From contig NZ_RCVR01000042.1 of NCBI RefSeq assembly GCF_016107305.1, forward strand, positions 1 to 40,206: a stretch of 40,206 bases of DNA, in the 5' to 3' direction. Position numbers and translations under genes: made by a program. The stretch is from Roseomonas sp. KE2513. GTDB taxonomy: Bacteria > Pseudomonadota > Alphaproteobacteria > Acetobacterales > Acetobacteraceae. Shown here one piece after another: positions 18,822-27,555 of this stretch (the stretch's first letter is position 1; every line of letters begins with the position of its first letter). The notes below the pieces were generated by a model. The model was not told the origin of the DNA. It was given only the letters and a program-made list of their open reading frames with translations, and did not search any database.

Positions 18822-20891
18822 TCACGGGTCAAAGCGGTATCGGGCATAGACAAGGGCGCGCGTCTCGTTGAAGTCGGCCGCGCGGTCGTAACGGGCGGTG
18901 GCCCCCACCCGTAGGGTCGGCGTCAGGGCATATTCAAGGTCCAGGCGGGCGCCGGCCGTGACCGTCGTGGAGCGCTGGCCGGCGTAGCGGGTCGAGATCG
19001 TCGCGTCCGAGAGCGCCTGCTGCTCCAGCGCCGCCTGCAGTTCTGGATTGTTCGGGAAGATGCGCGACGAGCTCTCGCGGAAGTTCGCGACGCCCACGCT
19101 GGCACCGACGCGATAGGCGAAATTGCCGATCCGCTCACGGTAATCCACAGGAATGGAGGCGTTGAAGTAGTTCTGCGGGCTGAAGTAGCCGCCCTGACCG
19201 AGGGTGAAGCCGCGCAGGTTCTTCTCGTAGCCGATCGCGGTCAGGTCCAGCCCGGCGGTCAGCTCGCTGGTGGGCGAGCGGAGCAGCGCGTAGGCGAAGC
19301 CACCAGAGGCCTCCCAGCGGCGGTTGTCCGCCACGTTGCGACCGGTGATCGCGGAGTAGCCGCCGCCGCCATAGGCGCTGACCCGGCCCTCGTAGTACTC
19401 GAGCTGCCCACGGCCCGTGACGCGCGTGACGCCGCCGAAAAGGGTGCCGCTCGCACTGTCGCGCATGCCCGACCAGGAGAGCAGGCTGTCCGTCACCGAG
19501 CGCCGCTCGCCGCGAAGGCGGAGCTGGAAGGTCTCGGACAGACGAGGCACCCATTCGATCCCGCCGAGCACCGTCTGCTCACGGAAGCCGAGCGGCGTCG
19601 AGCCGACATCCACCGTGACCGGCCCGCGCGTGTAGCCGAGGGCGATCGAGGTGCCCGTGGCGCTGTCATCCCGCGGACGCAGCGCCGCGGCCCTCGCGTC
19701 GGACACCTGGGTGCCTGGCCCGGGAAGCTCGAGCGGGTTCCTTCCGAAGCGGCGCAGGTTTGGCACAGTCGCGTCCAGCCGTCCCGTGTCGATATGGGCG
19801 GCCTGCACGCGGGCGCTCAGCTCGCCGCCAAGCTCGGGCAGCGGCACCGCGACCTCGGCCCCGCCGCCATACTCGCGCATCCTCTCCAGCCCGCGCCCGC
19901 CAGAGCGCGCACGAAAGGTGAAATTGGGAACCACGCGCCCATCCGTCCGCTCGTTCACCTCGGCGAGCTGCCGGCCGATCTCGCTCAGCAGCGGGTCGTC
20001 GGAGGCGCGGAGCTGAGTCGGCGTCACGCCGCCCGCGGAGGATGTCGCCGGATTGGCGTCGAGCGGCACGAAGGAGGACCCCTGCCCGTCTCCGGACAGC
20101 AGCGTGCGGCGCCCGTTCGCGGCCGCGATAGCCAGCGGCGCGTCCTGCCCGATCTGCGCCCGGCGCTGCTCGGCCGCGAGGCGGAGAGCCGTCTGCGCAC
20201 GGCCAAGGTCGCCTTGGGCGAGCGCCAGCCGCGCCTCGGCGTAGGAGAGCCGCGACTCGTTCCCGTTCAGCAGCCGGCCCTCGGCCAGCAGCACCTCGGC
20301 GGAAGCGAGGTCGTCCAGCGCCACCGCGGCGTCGATGGCGCCCACCCGCGCCTCGGCATTGCGCGGATCGCGGCGAAGCACGGCCTCTGCGATGCGCCCG
20401 GCAACGCGGGGATCGCGCGCACCCTGGAAGAGCCGCGGTGCCTCCTCAATTACCTCTGGCAAGCGGACACGGGCGCTCTCCGCGCCCTCGCGGTTGCCGG
20501 GGGTCTGAACCGCGGTATCGAGCGCGGGCGGCGCGGCCCGGACCGGCGTGACACGCGGGACCGGCAGGCCAAGTGCCTCGGCAATGCGCGCTACCCGGAC
20601 GTCCTCCGGCGCCACCTGGCGCAGCCGGGCGAAATAGCCCTGCGCCACCACCGGTTGGCCAAGCTCGATCTGCGCCATCGCCGCCGCGGCGAGAGCATCG
20701 GCATGAGCGGGATGGACGGCCAGCACCCGCTCCAACGTCGCGGCCGCGCGGGCGGGCTGACCCTGGGCGCGCCAGAAGGCGGCCTGCTCGAGCAGCACGC
20801 CCGCCCCGCCGCCCTGCGCGAGCGCGGGCGCGGCGCCGAGGGCCGTCGCCATCGCGGCGGCCGCGAGAAGCCTTTGCCGAAGCGGGGTCAT
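18822..20891 (-). CDS. bcsC: Cellulose export outer-membrane protein BcsC, short form
   Basis: BcsC passes the glucan across the periplasm and outer membrane. This 689-aa form has a signal peptide (1-26, cleavage after ALA/Q), two TPR-like helical pairs (about 30-108), a Pro-rich spacer (about 110-150) and about three more TPR-like repeats (155-245). A BCSC_C outer-membrane barrel follows from about 298 to the end. The barrel begins with the family segment DPLLSEIGRQLAEVNERTDG and FRARSGGRGLERMREY, and ends YARYRFDP. Family members are usually about 1150-1300 aa with many more TPRs, so the periplasmic superhelix is strongly shortened while the barrel is complete. The ATG overlaps the bcsAB stop (ATGA). 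Confidence 0.93.
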   Translation of the reverse strand: MTPLRQRLLAAAAMATALGAAPALAQGGGAGVLLEQAAFWRAQGQPARAAATLERVLAVHPAHADALAAAAMAQIELGQPVVAQGYFARLRQVAPEDVRVARIAEALGLPVPRVTPVRAAPPALDTAVQTPGNREGAESARVRLPEVIEEAPRLFQGARDPRVAGRIAEAVLRRDPRNAEARVGAIDAAVALDDLASAEVLLAEGRLLNGNESRLSYAEARLALAQGDLGRAQTALRLAAEQRRAQIGQDAPLAIAAANGRRTLLSGDGQGSSFVPLDANPATSSAGGVTPTQLRASDDPLLSEIGRQLAEVNERTDGRVVPNFTFRARSGGRGLERMREYGGGAEVAVPLPELGGELSARVQAAHIDTGRLDATVPNLRRFGRNPLELPGPGTQVSDARAAALRPRDDSATGTSIALGYTRGPVTVDVGSTPLGFREQTVLGGIEWVPRLSETFQLRLRGERRSVTDSLLSWSGMRDSASGTLFGGVTRVTGRGQLEYYEGRVSAYGGGGYSAITGRNVADNRRWEASGGFAYALLRSPTSELTAGLDLTAIGYEKNLRGFTLGQGGYFSPQNYFNASIPVDYRERIGNFAYRVGASVGVANFRESSSRIFPNNPELQAALEQQALSDATISTRYAGQRSTTVTAGARLDLEYALTPTLRVGATARYDRAADFNETRALVYARYRFDP

Positions 20892-23800
20892 GCACGGATC
20901 CTCAGCCGGCGGATGGCCCGGCGGCGCAGCGTCCAGTAGAGGGGCACGGCGATCACCAGCGCCGCGATGACGAGCAGGCCCAGCATCAGGTCGGGCCGGG
21001 TGGTCAGGTAGCGCTGCGGCAACAGCGTGATCGGCAGGCTGCCCACGCCGTAATTTCGCGACACCTTGAAGGAATCGACGCGGCCGTTGACGAGGTTCGC
21101 CACGTCGCCCTGGATCCGCGGCTGCTGCTCGGGGTCGCGCAGTGCCCCGACCATCGCCTCCATCGCCTGCGGCGTGGAACCCGTCAGCGCGATAACGGAG
21201 CGCTCGCTGTCGAGCGGGCTCTGGAAGCCGATCAGCAGCCCGCTCCCCTCACCCTGTGCCCCGCCGAGGGTCGCGGTCAGACGCTCACGATCGAGGCGGC
21301 GGTCGTCCGAGAGAAAGATGTTGCGGAAGCTCTGCAGCGTGTCCGGCAGGGCGACCGTGACCCGGTTGCCGTCCACCGTGATTGGCCCATCGCGCAGCAG
21401 GGTGGAGAGCGCCGGCTGGCGCGTAAGGGAACCGACGACGAACAGGTCACGGTTGGCAACCGCATCAAGCCCGCCGGGGCGCGCCACCTCGATCCGGGTC
21501 GCGGGATAGCCCGTGATCGCCGCCATTCGCCCGATGACGTTGAGCGTGGCGGAGATCTCCAGCGGGTTCGCGCGGTCCGGCAGGACCACTGCGGTCGAGG
21601 AGAGATCCGCCATCTTCGTGTAGGGGAAGCCGCTACCGACGAAATAGGCGAGGTTCGGCAGCTCCGTGAAGCGATAAGCGGCCGAGAGGTCGATCGTGCT
21701 GTCCGGATCGATCGAGGAGCGGATGTCCCCGGGCACGCTCACGCAGTCCCCGCGATGCAGCGGGCGCAGGTCAAAGCGGAACTGAAGCTCGTTCAGGCCG
21801 AAGACGAGATAGGGCGGCAGGCCCACCTGCCCCTCGGCGCGCTCCGAACCGCTGCGCCCGATAGTGCGGTAAAGCCAGCTCCAGGGCCAGCCCGGCTCGC
21901 CTTCGCGCAGCGGGAACGACTTCAGGTAGACGTCGTTCAGCGCGGCATCGAGACGCGAGACGGCAAGGTCGAGGATGGGCCCGGGCGGCGCGCGGAAGCG
22001 CACATCCACCGGCAGGTTGCGCTCCCGCGCGGTGTAGAGGTCGGGCGCCGTGCGGAAGGGCACCGAAATGGGCCCCGGCGCGTAGCCGAAGGACTGCAGG
22101 TCCGTCGTTTCTACCAGCTCACCAAACTTCACCGGGCGGTCGTTCCGGATCCATCGCGGCGCGTCGTAGGGCTGGCGCGCGGGAAGCTCCGTGACCTGCA
22201 CGGTCGCCGATTCCCCCGATAGCCCCTCCTTCGCCGTCGCGAGCACCTGGGCGGCGGTCGCGGCCTCGGCGCCCGTGCGGCCGCCGACGAGCAGCAGCAG
22301 CGAATTGGCGTCGTTCGGGTTGGGCAGGATCGCGAGCGTCGGCCCTTCCATGCGCGGCAAGGCAAGCCCGGGCACCGAGTCGGGGCCGATCGCGACGACG
22401 ATGGCGTTGCCGCGCGCTGGCACCACGGCGCTGACCGGGAAGGTGGCTCCGCGGTAGTCCGCCTGCACCGCGAACCAGGAGGAGGCGATGATGGAGGCGC
22501 GTACCGCATCGTTGCCCGCGCCCTCCGCCATGATCACCGGCAGCACCAATGGCTCGCGCAGCAGCCGGGGGTCGAAGAAGGGCTCGGGCAGCCGCGCGAG
22601 GTCGCGGTTCAGGGGCAGCCGCTCGAGCGTGAGCTGGAGTGTCGAGAGATCCGAGACCGTGGACCAGAGCAGGCCGGAGAGCGGGTCGTTGCACTCGACC
22701 GCGTAGCGACCGGTGAAGCGGATGTTCAGCCGGTTGCTGTCGGCGAAGAAGACCGGGTTAATCGCGAACTCGACGGGCCCGAAGGCGGGGCGGGCACGGT
22801 CCGGCGTTATCGTGCCCACGAACTGCTCGTTGATCGTCACCGCGATCTGCGACAGCTCGGGGATGAGCGCCGGGCTCGTCGCGCCCTGCAGGGTCAGCTT
22901 CGCGCCGGTCACCACCTCGTCCGAGCGGATGCCGAAGAGGATGCCCTGCAGGTCCGCCAGACCGCGGAGCTGCATCGGGCTGCGAAGGCCGAGCTGCCGC
23001 AGCGTACGCGTTTCTACCCTCGACCCGGCCCCGGGCGTGGTCTCCCCACCGAAAGTCACGGGGGCAGAGGGCGCGACCTGGGGTGCGGTCGGCTGTGCCG
23101 CGGCGGGCGCGGGCTGAAAGGAGGGCAGCGGCGGCGGGTCGAAGGAGGGCAGCGCCGGCGCGGGCCGCGGCTGCGCCGCGGGTGTTGCGGCAGGCGCGGG
23201 CGCGGCAAGGCTGCCTCCCGGAAGCGGCGGCGGGGAGAAAGCGCTGCCCAGGGGCGGCGGCGGAGGCGGCGCCTGCGGGCGCGGCGACTGGGCCGCGGCC
23301 TGCGAAGCGCCGAGGCACAAAGCGAGCAGCACCGCCGCGCTGCGGCGCGCGCGGGCCGCGGCACGGCGCTGCGCGGCCTCGGCGGCACGGCTGGTGCTGG
23401 GCGGCGGCGCTGCACGCATGGCAGACGGCCCGGGGCTGCGCTGCGGCGCCGTCCGCGCGACCCTGGCCGCAGCCTCGCGCCGGGCACGACGGGCGCGGAG
23501 CGAGAACTGGCTGTTCCCGCGGAAGAGGCCCCCGATGCTGCGAAGTACCTCCCCCAGCGAGCGCATCGGCCGGTCGGGGCGCACGTCGTCCCAGTCGACC
23601 CAGGCATCGGCACGGCCGAGCACCACGCGGGCGATGTTACCCTCGTCGCGTACGTCCTGCGGGGCGAAGCGCACCTGAAGGCGGGTGTTCTGCCAGCGCA
23701 GGGACTCCGCGGGGATCGACACGCGTTCCGGGCCCAAGTCGATCTCCAGCGTTACGTAGGCGTTGTCCACCAGGCCGTCCGGCCGAGGCGCCGCAACGGC

Positions 23801-25582
23801 GGCGCCGCCCAGGGAAAGGTCGAGCGTCTCGCCAGGAATCAGGCGCCCGTCCGGGAGCACCACGCCCACCGGCATGACGGCGCCGACCCGCGCGCGCTCG
23901 CGCACCTGCCGGCGCTCGCGCCCGACCGCGAGGCCGGCAAGAACCGTGAGCAGCGAAAGCATTACCCAGAGCGTGTTGAGCGCAAAGGCCTGGAATTCGA
24001 GGCTGTCCACCGGGTTCGCCGCCATGCCGTAGATGCCCGAGAGCAGCCCGAAGACGAGAACCACCGCGAGGACGAAGTTCGGCCCGGTCGCGCGGAAGTC
24101 GAAATAGCCCTCCTCCAGCGTACCGCCCTTGTCCGTCACGTTGAACTTGCCCCGCGTCGGGTCGAGCAGCGTCGTGAGCACGACCGGCAGCAGGTAGAGC
24201 GAGAGCACCGTCTCGTAGATTTCCGACCAGAAGGAGTGGCGCACCTTCGACTGGAGCTTCGAGTTCGTGAGCACGGCGTGGACCACGTGCGGCCCCGCAT
24301 AGGCCACAATCGCGAGCGGCGAGGCCGCGATGAGGTTCTGCCCGAAAAAGAGGTAGGCCAGCGGTGCCGTGAGGAAGATGAAGCGTGGCAGCGGGAAGAG
24401 GAAGTGCCACATCGACGCCACGTAGCAGAGGCGCTGCGTGATGCTCAGGCCCGGCCCCAGCAAGGGGTTGTCGACCCGGAAGATCTGCACCATCCCGCGC
24501 GCCCAGCGCATCCGCTGGCCCACATGCGCGAGCAGCCGGTCCGTCGCGAGGCCGGCCGCGAGCGGCAGGCGCAGATAGGCAGTCCGCCAGCCGAGGCGCT
24601 GCATCTTGAGGCTGCAATGGCAGTCCTCGGTCACCGTCTGCGTCGGCACGCCGCCCACCTGTTCCAACGCGACCCGGCGGATCACGGCGCAGGAGCCGCA
24701 GAAGAAGGCCGCATTCCAGAGGTCGTTGCCCGGCTGGATCAGGCCGTAGAACAGCAGCCCCTCGTTCGGCACGCGCGTGCCGGAGGCGAGATTCCGTTCG
24801 AAAGGGTCGGGGGAGTAGAAGTGGTGCGGGGTCTGCACCATCGCGAGCTGCGGGTCGCGCAGCAGCCAGCCTACCGTCATCTGCAGGAAGGCGCGGGTGG
24901 CGACGTGGTCGCAGTCCAGCACGAGGACGAACTCGCCGGTGGTGCGGGAAAGCGCGTGGTTGATGTTGCCGGCCTTGGCGCCCTTGTTGTCCGGGCGGAC
25001 CATGTACCCGCAGCCCACCAGCTCGCAGAAGGCGCGGAAGTCCTCGCGGCGGCCATCGTCGAGCAGAACGACATTCATCCGGTCCCGCGGCCAGTCAATC
25101 GCCATGGCGGCGAAGATGGTCGGCTTCACCACCTCCAGCGGCTCGTTGTAGGTGGGGATGAAGATATCGACCGAGGGCCACTCGTCCGGGTCCTCGGGCA
25201 GCGGCACCGGGCGGCGCTCCAGCGGCCAGAGCGACTGCAGATAGGAGAGCAGCAGCGCGAGGACGGCGTAGATCTCGGCGAGCAGCAAGCCGGTGCCGAG
25301 GAAGGTCGCCCAGAACTCCGTGTAGTCGAGCGTGTCCGTAATGCGCCAGTAGATGTAGCGGCTCGAGATCACGCCAGAGAACAGCGCAAGGAAGACAAGG
25401 ACGCCGCGCCCGGGTGCCAGCGAGCAGATGGTGAAGACCAACAGGCCGCCGATGGCGACCCAAGCCTGCTGCTCGGCCTCCAGCGGCGCGACGATGAAGG
25501 GCAGCGCGATGATGAAGCCGAGCGCGACCGACAGCCGCGCCAACCAGACGTTCCCGCGGACAAGGCGACCTAAAGCCCTCAC
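20888..25582 (-). CDS. bcsAB: Fused cellulose synthase catalytic and periplasmic subunits BcsA-BcsB
   Basis: The 1564-aa protein joins BcsA and BcsB, as in the Komagataeibacter acsAB type. BcsA polymerises UDP-glucose to beta-1,4-glucan at the inner membrane. Its glycosyltransferase-2 motifs are present: DDG at 175-177, DCDH at 223-226, FFCGS at 293-297, TED at 318-320 and QRMRW at 356-360, flanked by membrane helices. A PilZ domain follows with RRQVR (557-561) and DLSLGG (588-593), the c-di-GMP-binding motifs. Residues 690-765 are basic and contain a hydrophobic signal-like segment ending QAAAQ. A Pro/Ala-rich linker (about 766-845), the BcsB carbohydrate-binding region and a C-terminal membrane anchor (about 1531-1552) complete the chain. 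Start is GTG overlapping the bcsQ stop (GTGA). Confidence 0.96.
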   Translation of the reverse strand: MRALGRLVRGNVWLARLSVALGFIIALPFIVAPLEAEQQAWVAIGGLLVFTICSLAPGRGVLVFLALFSGVISSRYIYWRITDTLDYTEFWATFLGTGLLLAEIYAVLALLLSYLQSLWPLERRPVPLPEDPDEWPSVDIFIPTYNEPLEVVKPTIFAAMAIDWPRDRMNVVLLDDGRREDFRAFCELVGCGYMVRPDNKGAKAGNINHALSRTTGEFVLVLDCDHVATRAFLQMTVGWLLRDPQLAMVQTPHHFYSPDPFERNLASGTRVPNEGLLFYGLIQPGNDLWNAAFFCGSCAVIRRVALEQVGGVPTQTVTEDCHCSLKMQRLGWRTAYLRLPLAAGLATDRLLAHVGQRMRWARGMVQIFRVDNPLLGPGLSITQRLCYVASMWHFLFPLPRFIFLTAPLAYLFFGQNLIAASPLAIVAYAGPHVVHAVLTNSKLQSKVRHSFWSEIYETVLSLYLLPVVLTTLLDPTRGKFNVTDKGGTLEEGYFDFRATGPNFVLAVVLVFGLLSGIYGMAANPVDSLEFQAFALNTLWVMLSLLTVLAGLAVGRERRQVRERARVGAVMPVGVVLPDGRLIPGETLDLSLGGAAVAAPRPDGLVDNAYVTLEIDLGPERVSIPAESLRWQNTRLQVRFAPQDVRDEGNIARVVLGRADAWVDWDDVRPDRPMRSLGEVLRSIGGLFRGNSQFSLRARRARREAAARVARTAPQRSPGPSAMRAAPPPSTSRAAEAAQRRAAARARRSAAVLLALCLGASQAAAQSPRPQAPPPPPPLGSAFSPPPLPGGSLAAPAPAATPAAQPRPAPALPSFDPPPLPSFQPAPAAAQPTAPQVAPSAPVTFGGETTPGAGSRVETRTLRQLGLRSPMQLRGLADLQGILFGIRSDEVVTGAKLTLQGATSPALIPELSQIAVTINEQFVGTITPDRARPAFGPVEFAINPVFFADSNRLNIRFTGRYAVECNDPLSGLLWSTVSDLSTLQLTLERLPLNRDLARLPEPFFDPRLLREPLVLPVIMAEGAGNDAVRASIIASSWFAVQADYRGATFPVSAVVPARGNAIVVAIGPDSVPGLALPRMEGPTLAILPNPNDANSLLLLVGGRTGAEAATAAQVLATAKEGLSGESATVQVTELPARQPYDAPRWIRNDRPVKFGELVETTDLQSFGYAPGPISVPFRTAPDLYTARERNLPVDVRFRAPPGPILDLAVSRLDAALNDVYLKSFPLREGEPGWPWSWLYRTIGRSGSERAEGQVGLPPYLVFGLNELQFRFDLRPLHRGDCVSVPGDIRSSIDPDSTIDLSAAYRFTELPNLAYFVGSGFPYTKMADLSSTAVVLPDRANPLEISATLNVIGRMAAITGYPATRIEVARPGGLDAVANRDLFVVGSLTRQPALSTLLRDGPITVDGNRVTVALPDTLQSFRNIFLSDDRRLDRERLTATLGGAQGEGSGLLIGFQSPLDSERSVIALTGSTPQAMEAMVGALRDPEQQPRIQGDVANLVNGRVDSFKVSRNYGVGSLPITLLPQRYLTTRPDLMLGLLVIAALVIAVPLYWTLRRRAIRRLRIRA

Positions 25583-26463
25583 CGGCCGACCTCGACGGCC
25601 GGGAGCTGGGCCGCGGGCGCGACGGCAGGCATTGCGGTAGCTTCGCCGGGCGCGAGCGTCGCCGGCTCAGGGGCGGCGGTGTACGGGGCGGGCAGCGGCG
25701 CCGGCAGCGCGGCGGCGATCAGCCGGGCGATCTCCTTCAGGTCCGACGCGGCCCGGCTCTCCGGCGCATGGTCCAGCAGCAGCCGTTGGCAGGCGAGGCT
25801 CTCGGCGACCGTCTCCTCGCGGCTCATCGCGCCGAGCATCCGGTAGCCGAGATGCCGCGCCACAGCCTCGGCGGAGGCGCGCGAGAGGCGCGACGCGAGG
25901 TCCACCCCGTTCAGCACCACGCGCAGGCGGCCAGCCAGCAACGCCGCCATGGTCCCGGTTCCGAGAAAACGGCCGCTCTCGATCTCCGGCACCAGCGCCG
26001 CACTGATCGCTTCGGCCTGCAGCACGCCGATCACCATAGTCGCCATCGGCGCGAGCAGCGCGAGCGCCTGAGAGGGGCCGGGCGGCAGGTCCGCGACCAC
26101 GACGAGATCGGGATCGGCCAGCATCTCGCGCATTGGATTGCCGAGAAGGTCGGGCTCTCGGTCGAGCGCGACAGCAAGGTCCAACGCGCCGCGCAAGTCC
26201 ATCGCCCCGTGTGGAAGGAGAAGTACGCCGGAGGGCGTCTGCCTCAGCTGTGTGCGCCAGGCGGATTCGCCCTGCGCGAGGCCCACGACGAAGCCCGAGC
26301 GGTCGCTCAGCGAGACGCCGAAATGCAGGCGGAGTGCGTTCTGCGAATCGAGGTCCACCGCGAGCACCCGGTGCCCCAGTCGATGCAGCGCGTCGGCAAG
26401 GTTCGCGGTGAGCGTGGTCTTACCGACCCCACCCTTGGGCGAAGCGAAGCAGATCAGCGGCAC
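25579..26463 (-). CDS. bcsQ: Cellulose biosynthesis ParA/MinD-like ATPase BcsQ
   Basis: BcsQ is a MinD/ParA-family ATPase that helps place and activate the cellulose machine at the cell pole or membrane. The 294-aa product starts MPLICFASPKGGVGKT, with the deviant Walker A KGGVGKTT at 10-17. The switch segment AVDLDSQNALRLHFG (35-49) is typical of BcsQ/YhjQ. The DLPPGPS segment and a long helix near 215-250 follow. Residues from about 253 form an Ala/Pro-rich tail that E. coli BcsQ lacks. The start is a GTG with AGGAG 7 bases upstream. The frame runs open far upstream, but there it is a shadow of the preceding gene. It sits 16 bases after the Pro/Ala-rich gene. Confidence 0.92.
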   Translation of the reverse strand: MPLICFASPKGGVGKTTLTANLADALHRLGHRVLAVDLDSQNALRLHFGVSLSDRSGFVVGLAQGESAWRTQLRQTPSGVLLLPHGAMDLRGALDLAVALDREPDLLGNPMREMLADPDLVVVADLPPGPSQALALLAPMATMVIGVLQAEAISAALVPEIESGRFLGTGTMAALLAGRLRVVLNGVDLASRLSRASAEAVARHLGYRMLGAMSREETVAESLACQRLLLDHAPESRAASDLKEIARLIAAALPAPLPAPYTAAPEPATLAPGEATAMPAVAPAAQLPAVEVGR

Positions 26464-26479
26464 GGTCTTGCTCCTGAAC

Positions 26480-27472
26480 TCAGGCGGCGTTGCGCGCGGC
26501 GCGGACGCCCGCGGCCACGCGCCGCAGGAGTTCGGGCAGCGCGACATCGACGCGCGCGGCCGGCCAGTGCCGCGAAGAGGGATCGACAGGGCTCCCCTGC
26601 ATCGCAGCGCCAAGGGCGTCCAGCAGCGGGTAATGAATGCCGGCGGTCGGACTGTCGGCGCCGAACAGCGTATCGAGCAGCGAGGAGCCGGTGCCGGAAC
26701 CGTAGCGGAAAGAGGGCCAGGCCGGCGGTACGCCGAGCAGAGCGCGTGCCGTCTCACCCGCGACCTTCGCCGGGGCAGCGACAGCGACGGGCGCGGCGCC
26801 GGCAGCTGGTGCGGGCAGGGCCGCCACCGACGGCGTGCCGAGCAGGGTCTGCAGCAGCGACGAGCCCTGTGCATCGTGGCGCCCCGCGGCCGCACTTTGC
26901 ACCGGCGGCGCGCTGACCAGTGGAGGCGCCAACGGTGCAGCCGGCACCATCCCGGGCCGCATCGCGGCATCCGCCAGCGGTGCCGAAACGCCGCCCGGCC
27001 GAGTGATGGCTTGCGCTACGACCGGCTTTTGACCGGCGGCGCAAGGCAGCGGCCGATCCCGGGCATCGTCGCGCGCCGGCTGATAGCGGGCTTCCGGCTC
27101 TGGCGAGCGCTGCACAGGCGATTCGTGGGCTGGAGTCGTTGGGCGCAGATGCCCATCCGCCTGTGCCTCGCGACGCACCGGCCGGTAAGCGTCGGGCGCG
27201 AGCGCAGTGGAACGATCCGCGCGTCCGGCGAGCTCCGCATAGGTGGAAGGATACCCCACGTCGCGATGGAGCGACCGTTCACCGAGAACGGCATCCGGCG
27301 GCAGTTCCTCCGCGCCTGCCAGCGCGTCGCCAAGGATGCTGAAGGCTTGGTCCTCGTCCGGCGGGGCCGCCGCCGGCACGTGGCGCACGGGCTCGTTCCC
27401 AAAGCTCCGGTACTTCAGCGACGGCGTCCGCAGGGCCGCCGCCATTCGAGCGACATCCGTATCCTGCGGCAT
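26480..27472 (-). CDS. Pro/Ala-rich cellulose-operon protein at the ccpAx position
   Basis: I cannot place this 330-aa protein in a family with certainty. It sits between the GH8 gene and bcsQ, where Komagataeibacter has ccpAx. Its N-terminus, DVARMAAALRTPSLKYRSFG (6-25), resembles in pattern the CcpAx start (a helix, then YSYRPF) and the BcsR/BcsP N-terminal motif. The rest is largely disordered, rich in Pro, Ala, Arg, with recurring short hydrophobic motifs: FSILGDALAG (44-53), SSLLQTLLG (204-212), SSLLDTLFG (263-271), YPLLDALG (281-288) and LPELLRRVA (312-320). No signal peptide or membrane span, so probably cytoplasmic. The ATG at 27472 has GGAG 8 bases upstream; an upstream in-frame start at 27526 lacks this. 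A scaffold linking BcsQ and BcsA is inference. Confidence 0.7.
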   Translation of the reverse strand: MPQDTDVARMAAALRTPSLKYRSFGNEPVRHVPAAAPPDEDQAFSILGDALAGAEELPPDAVLGERSLHRDVGYPSTYAELAGRADRSTALAPDAYRPVRREAQADGHLRPTTPAHESPVQRSPEPEARYQPARDDARDRPLPCAAGQKPVVAQAITRPGGVSAPLADAAMRPGMVPAAPLAPPLVSAPPVQSAAAGRHDAQGSSLLQTLLGTPSVAALPAPAAGAAPVAVAAPAKVAGETARALLGVPPAWPSFRYGSGTGSSLLDTLFGADSPTAGIHYPLLDALGAAMQGSPVDPSSRHWPAARVDVALPELLRRVAAGVRAARNAA

Positions 27473-27555
27473 GAACCACTCTCCGTCAGCATGGCGCACG
27501 CGAAGCAATCTTCGCACCCCGCACATATCTTAAATTTGATCATGCCGTCGCTTGT

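Noticed and set aside
18809-18853. Longer BcsD start overlapping bcsC
   Set aside because: The ATG at 18808 aligns with known BcsD N-termini without gaps and sits 13 bases after the bcsC stop. The upstream ATG lacks a ribosome site.
26464-26970. Upstream extension of bcsQ to a 463-aa protein
   Set aside because: The extension is Arg/Cys-rich shadow sequence of the preceding gene. The GTG at 26463 has an AGGAG site and begins with the family N-terminus.
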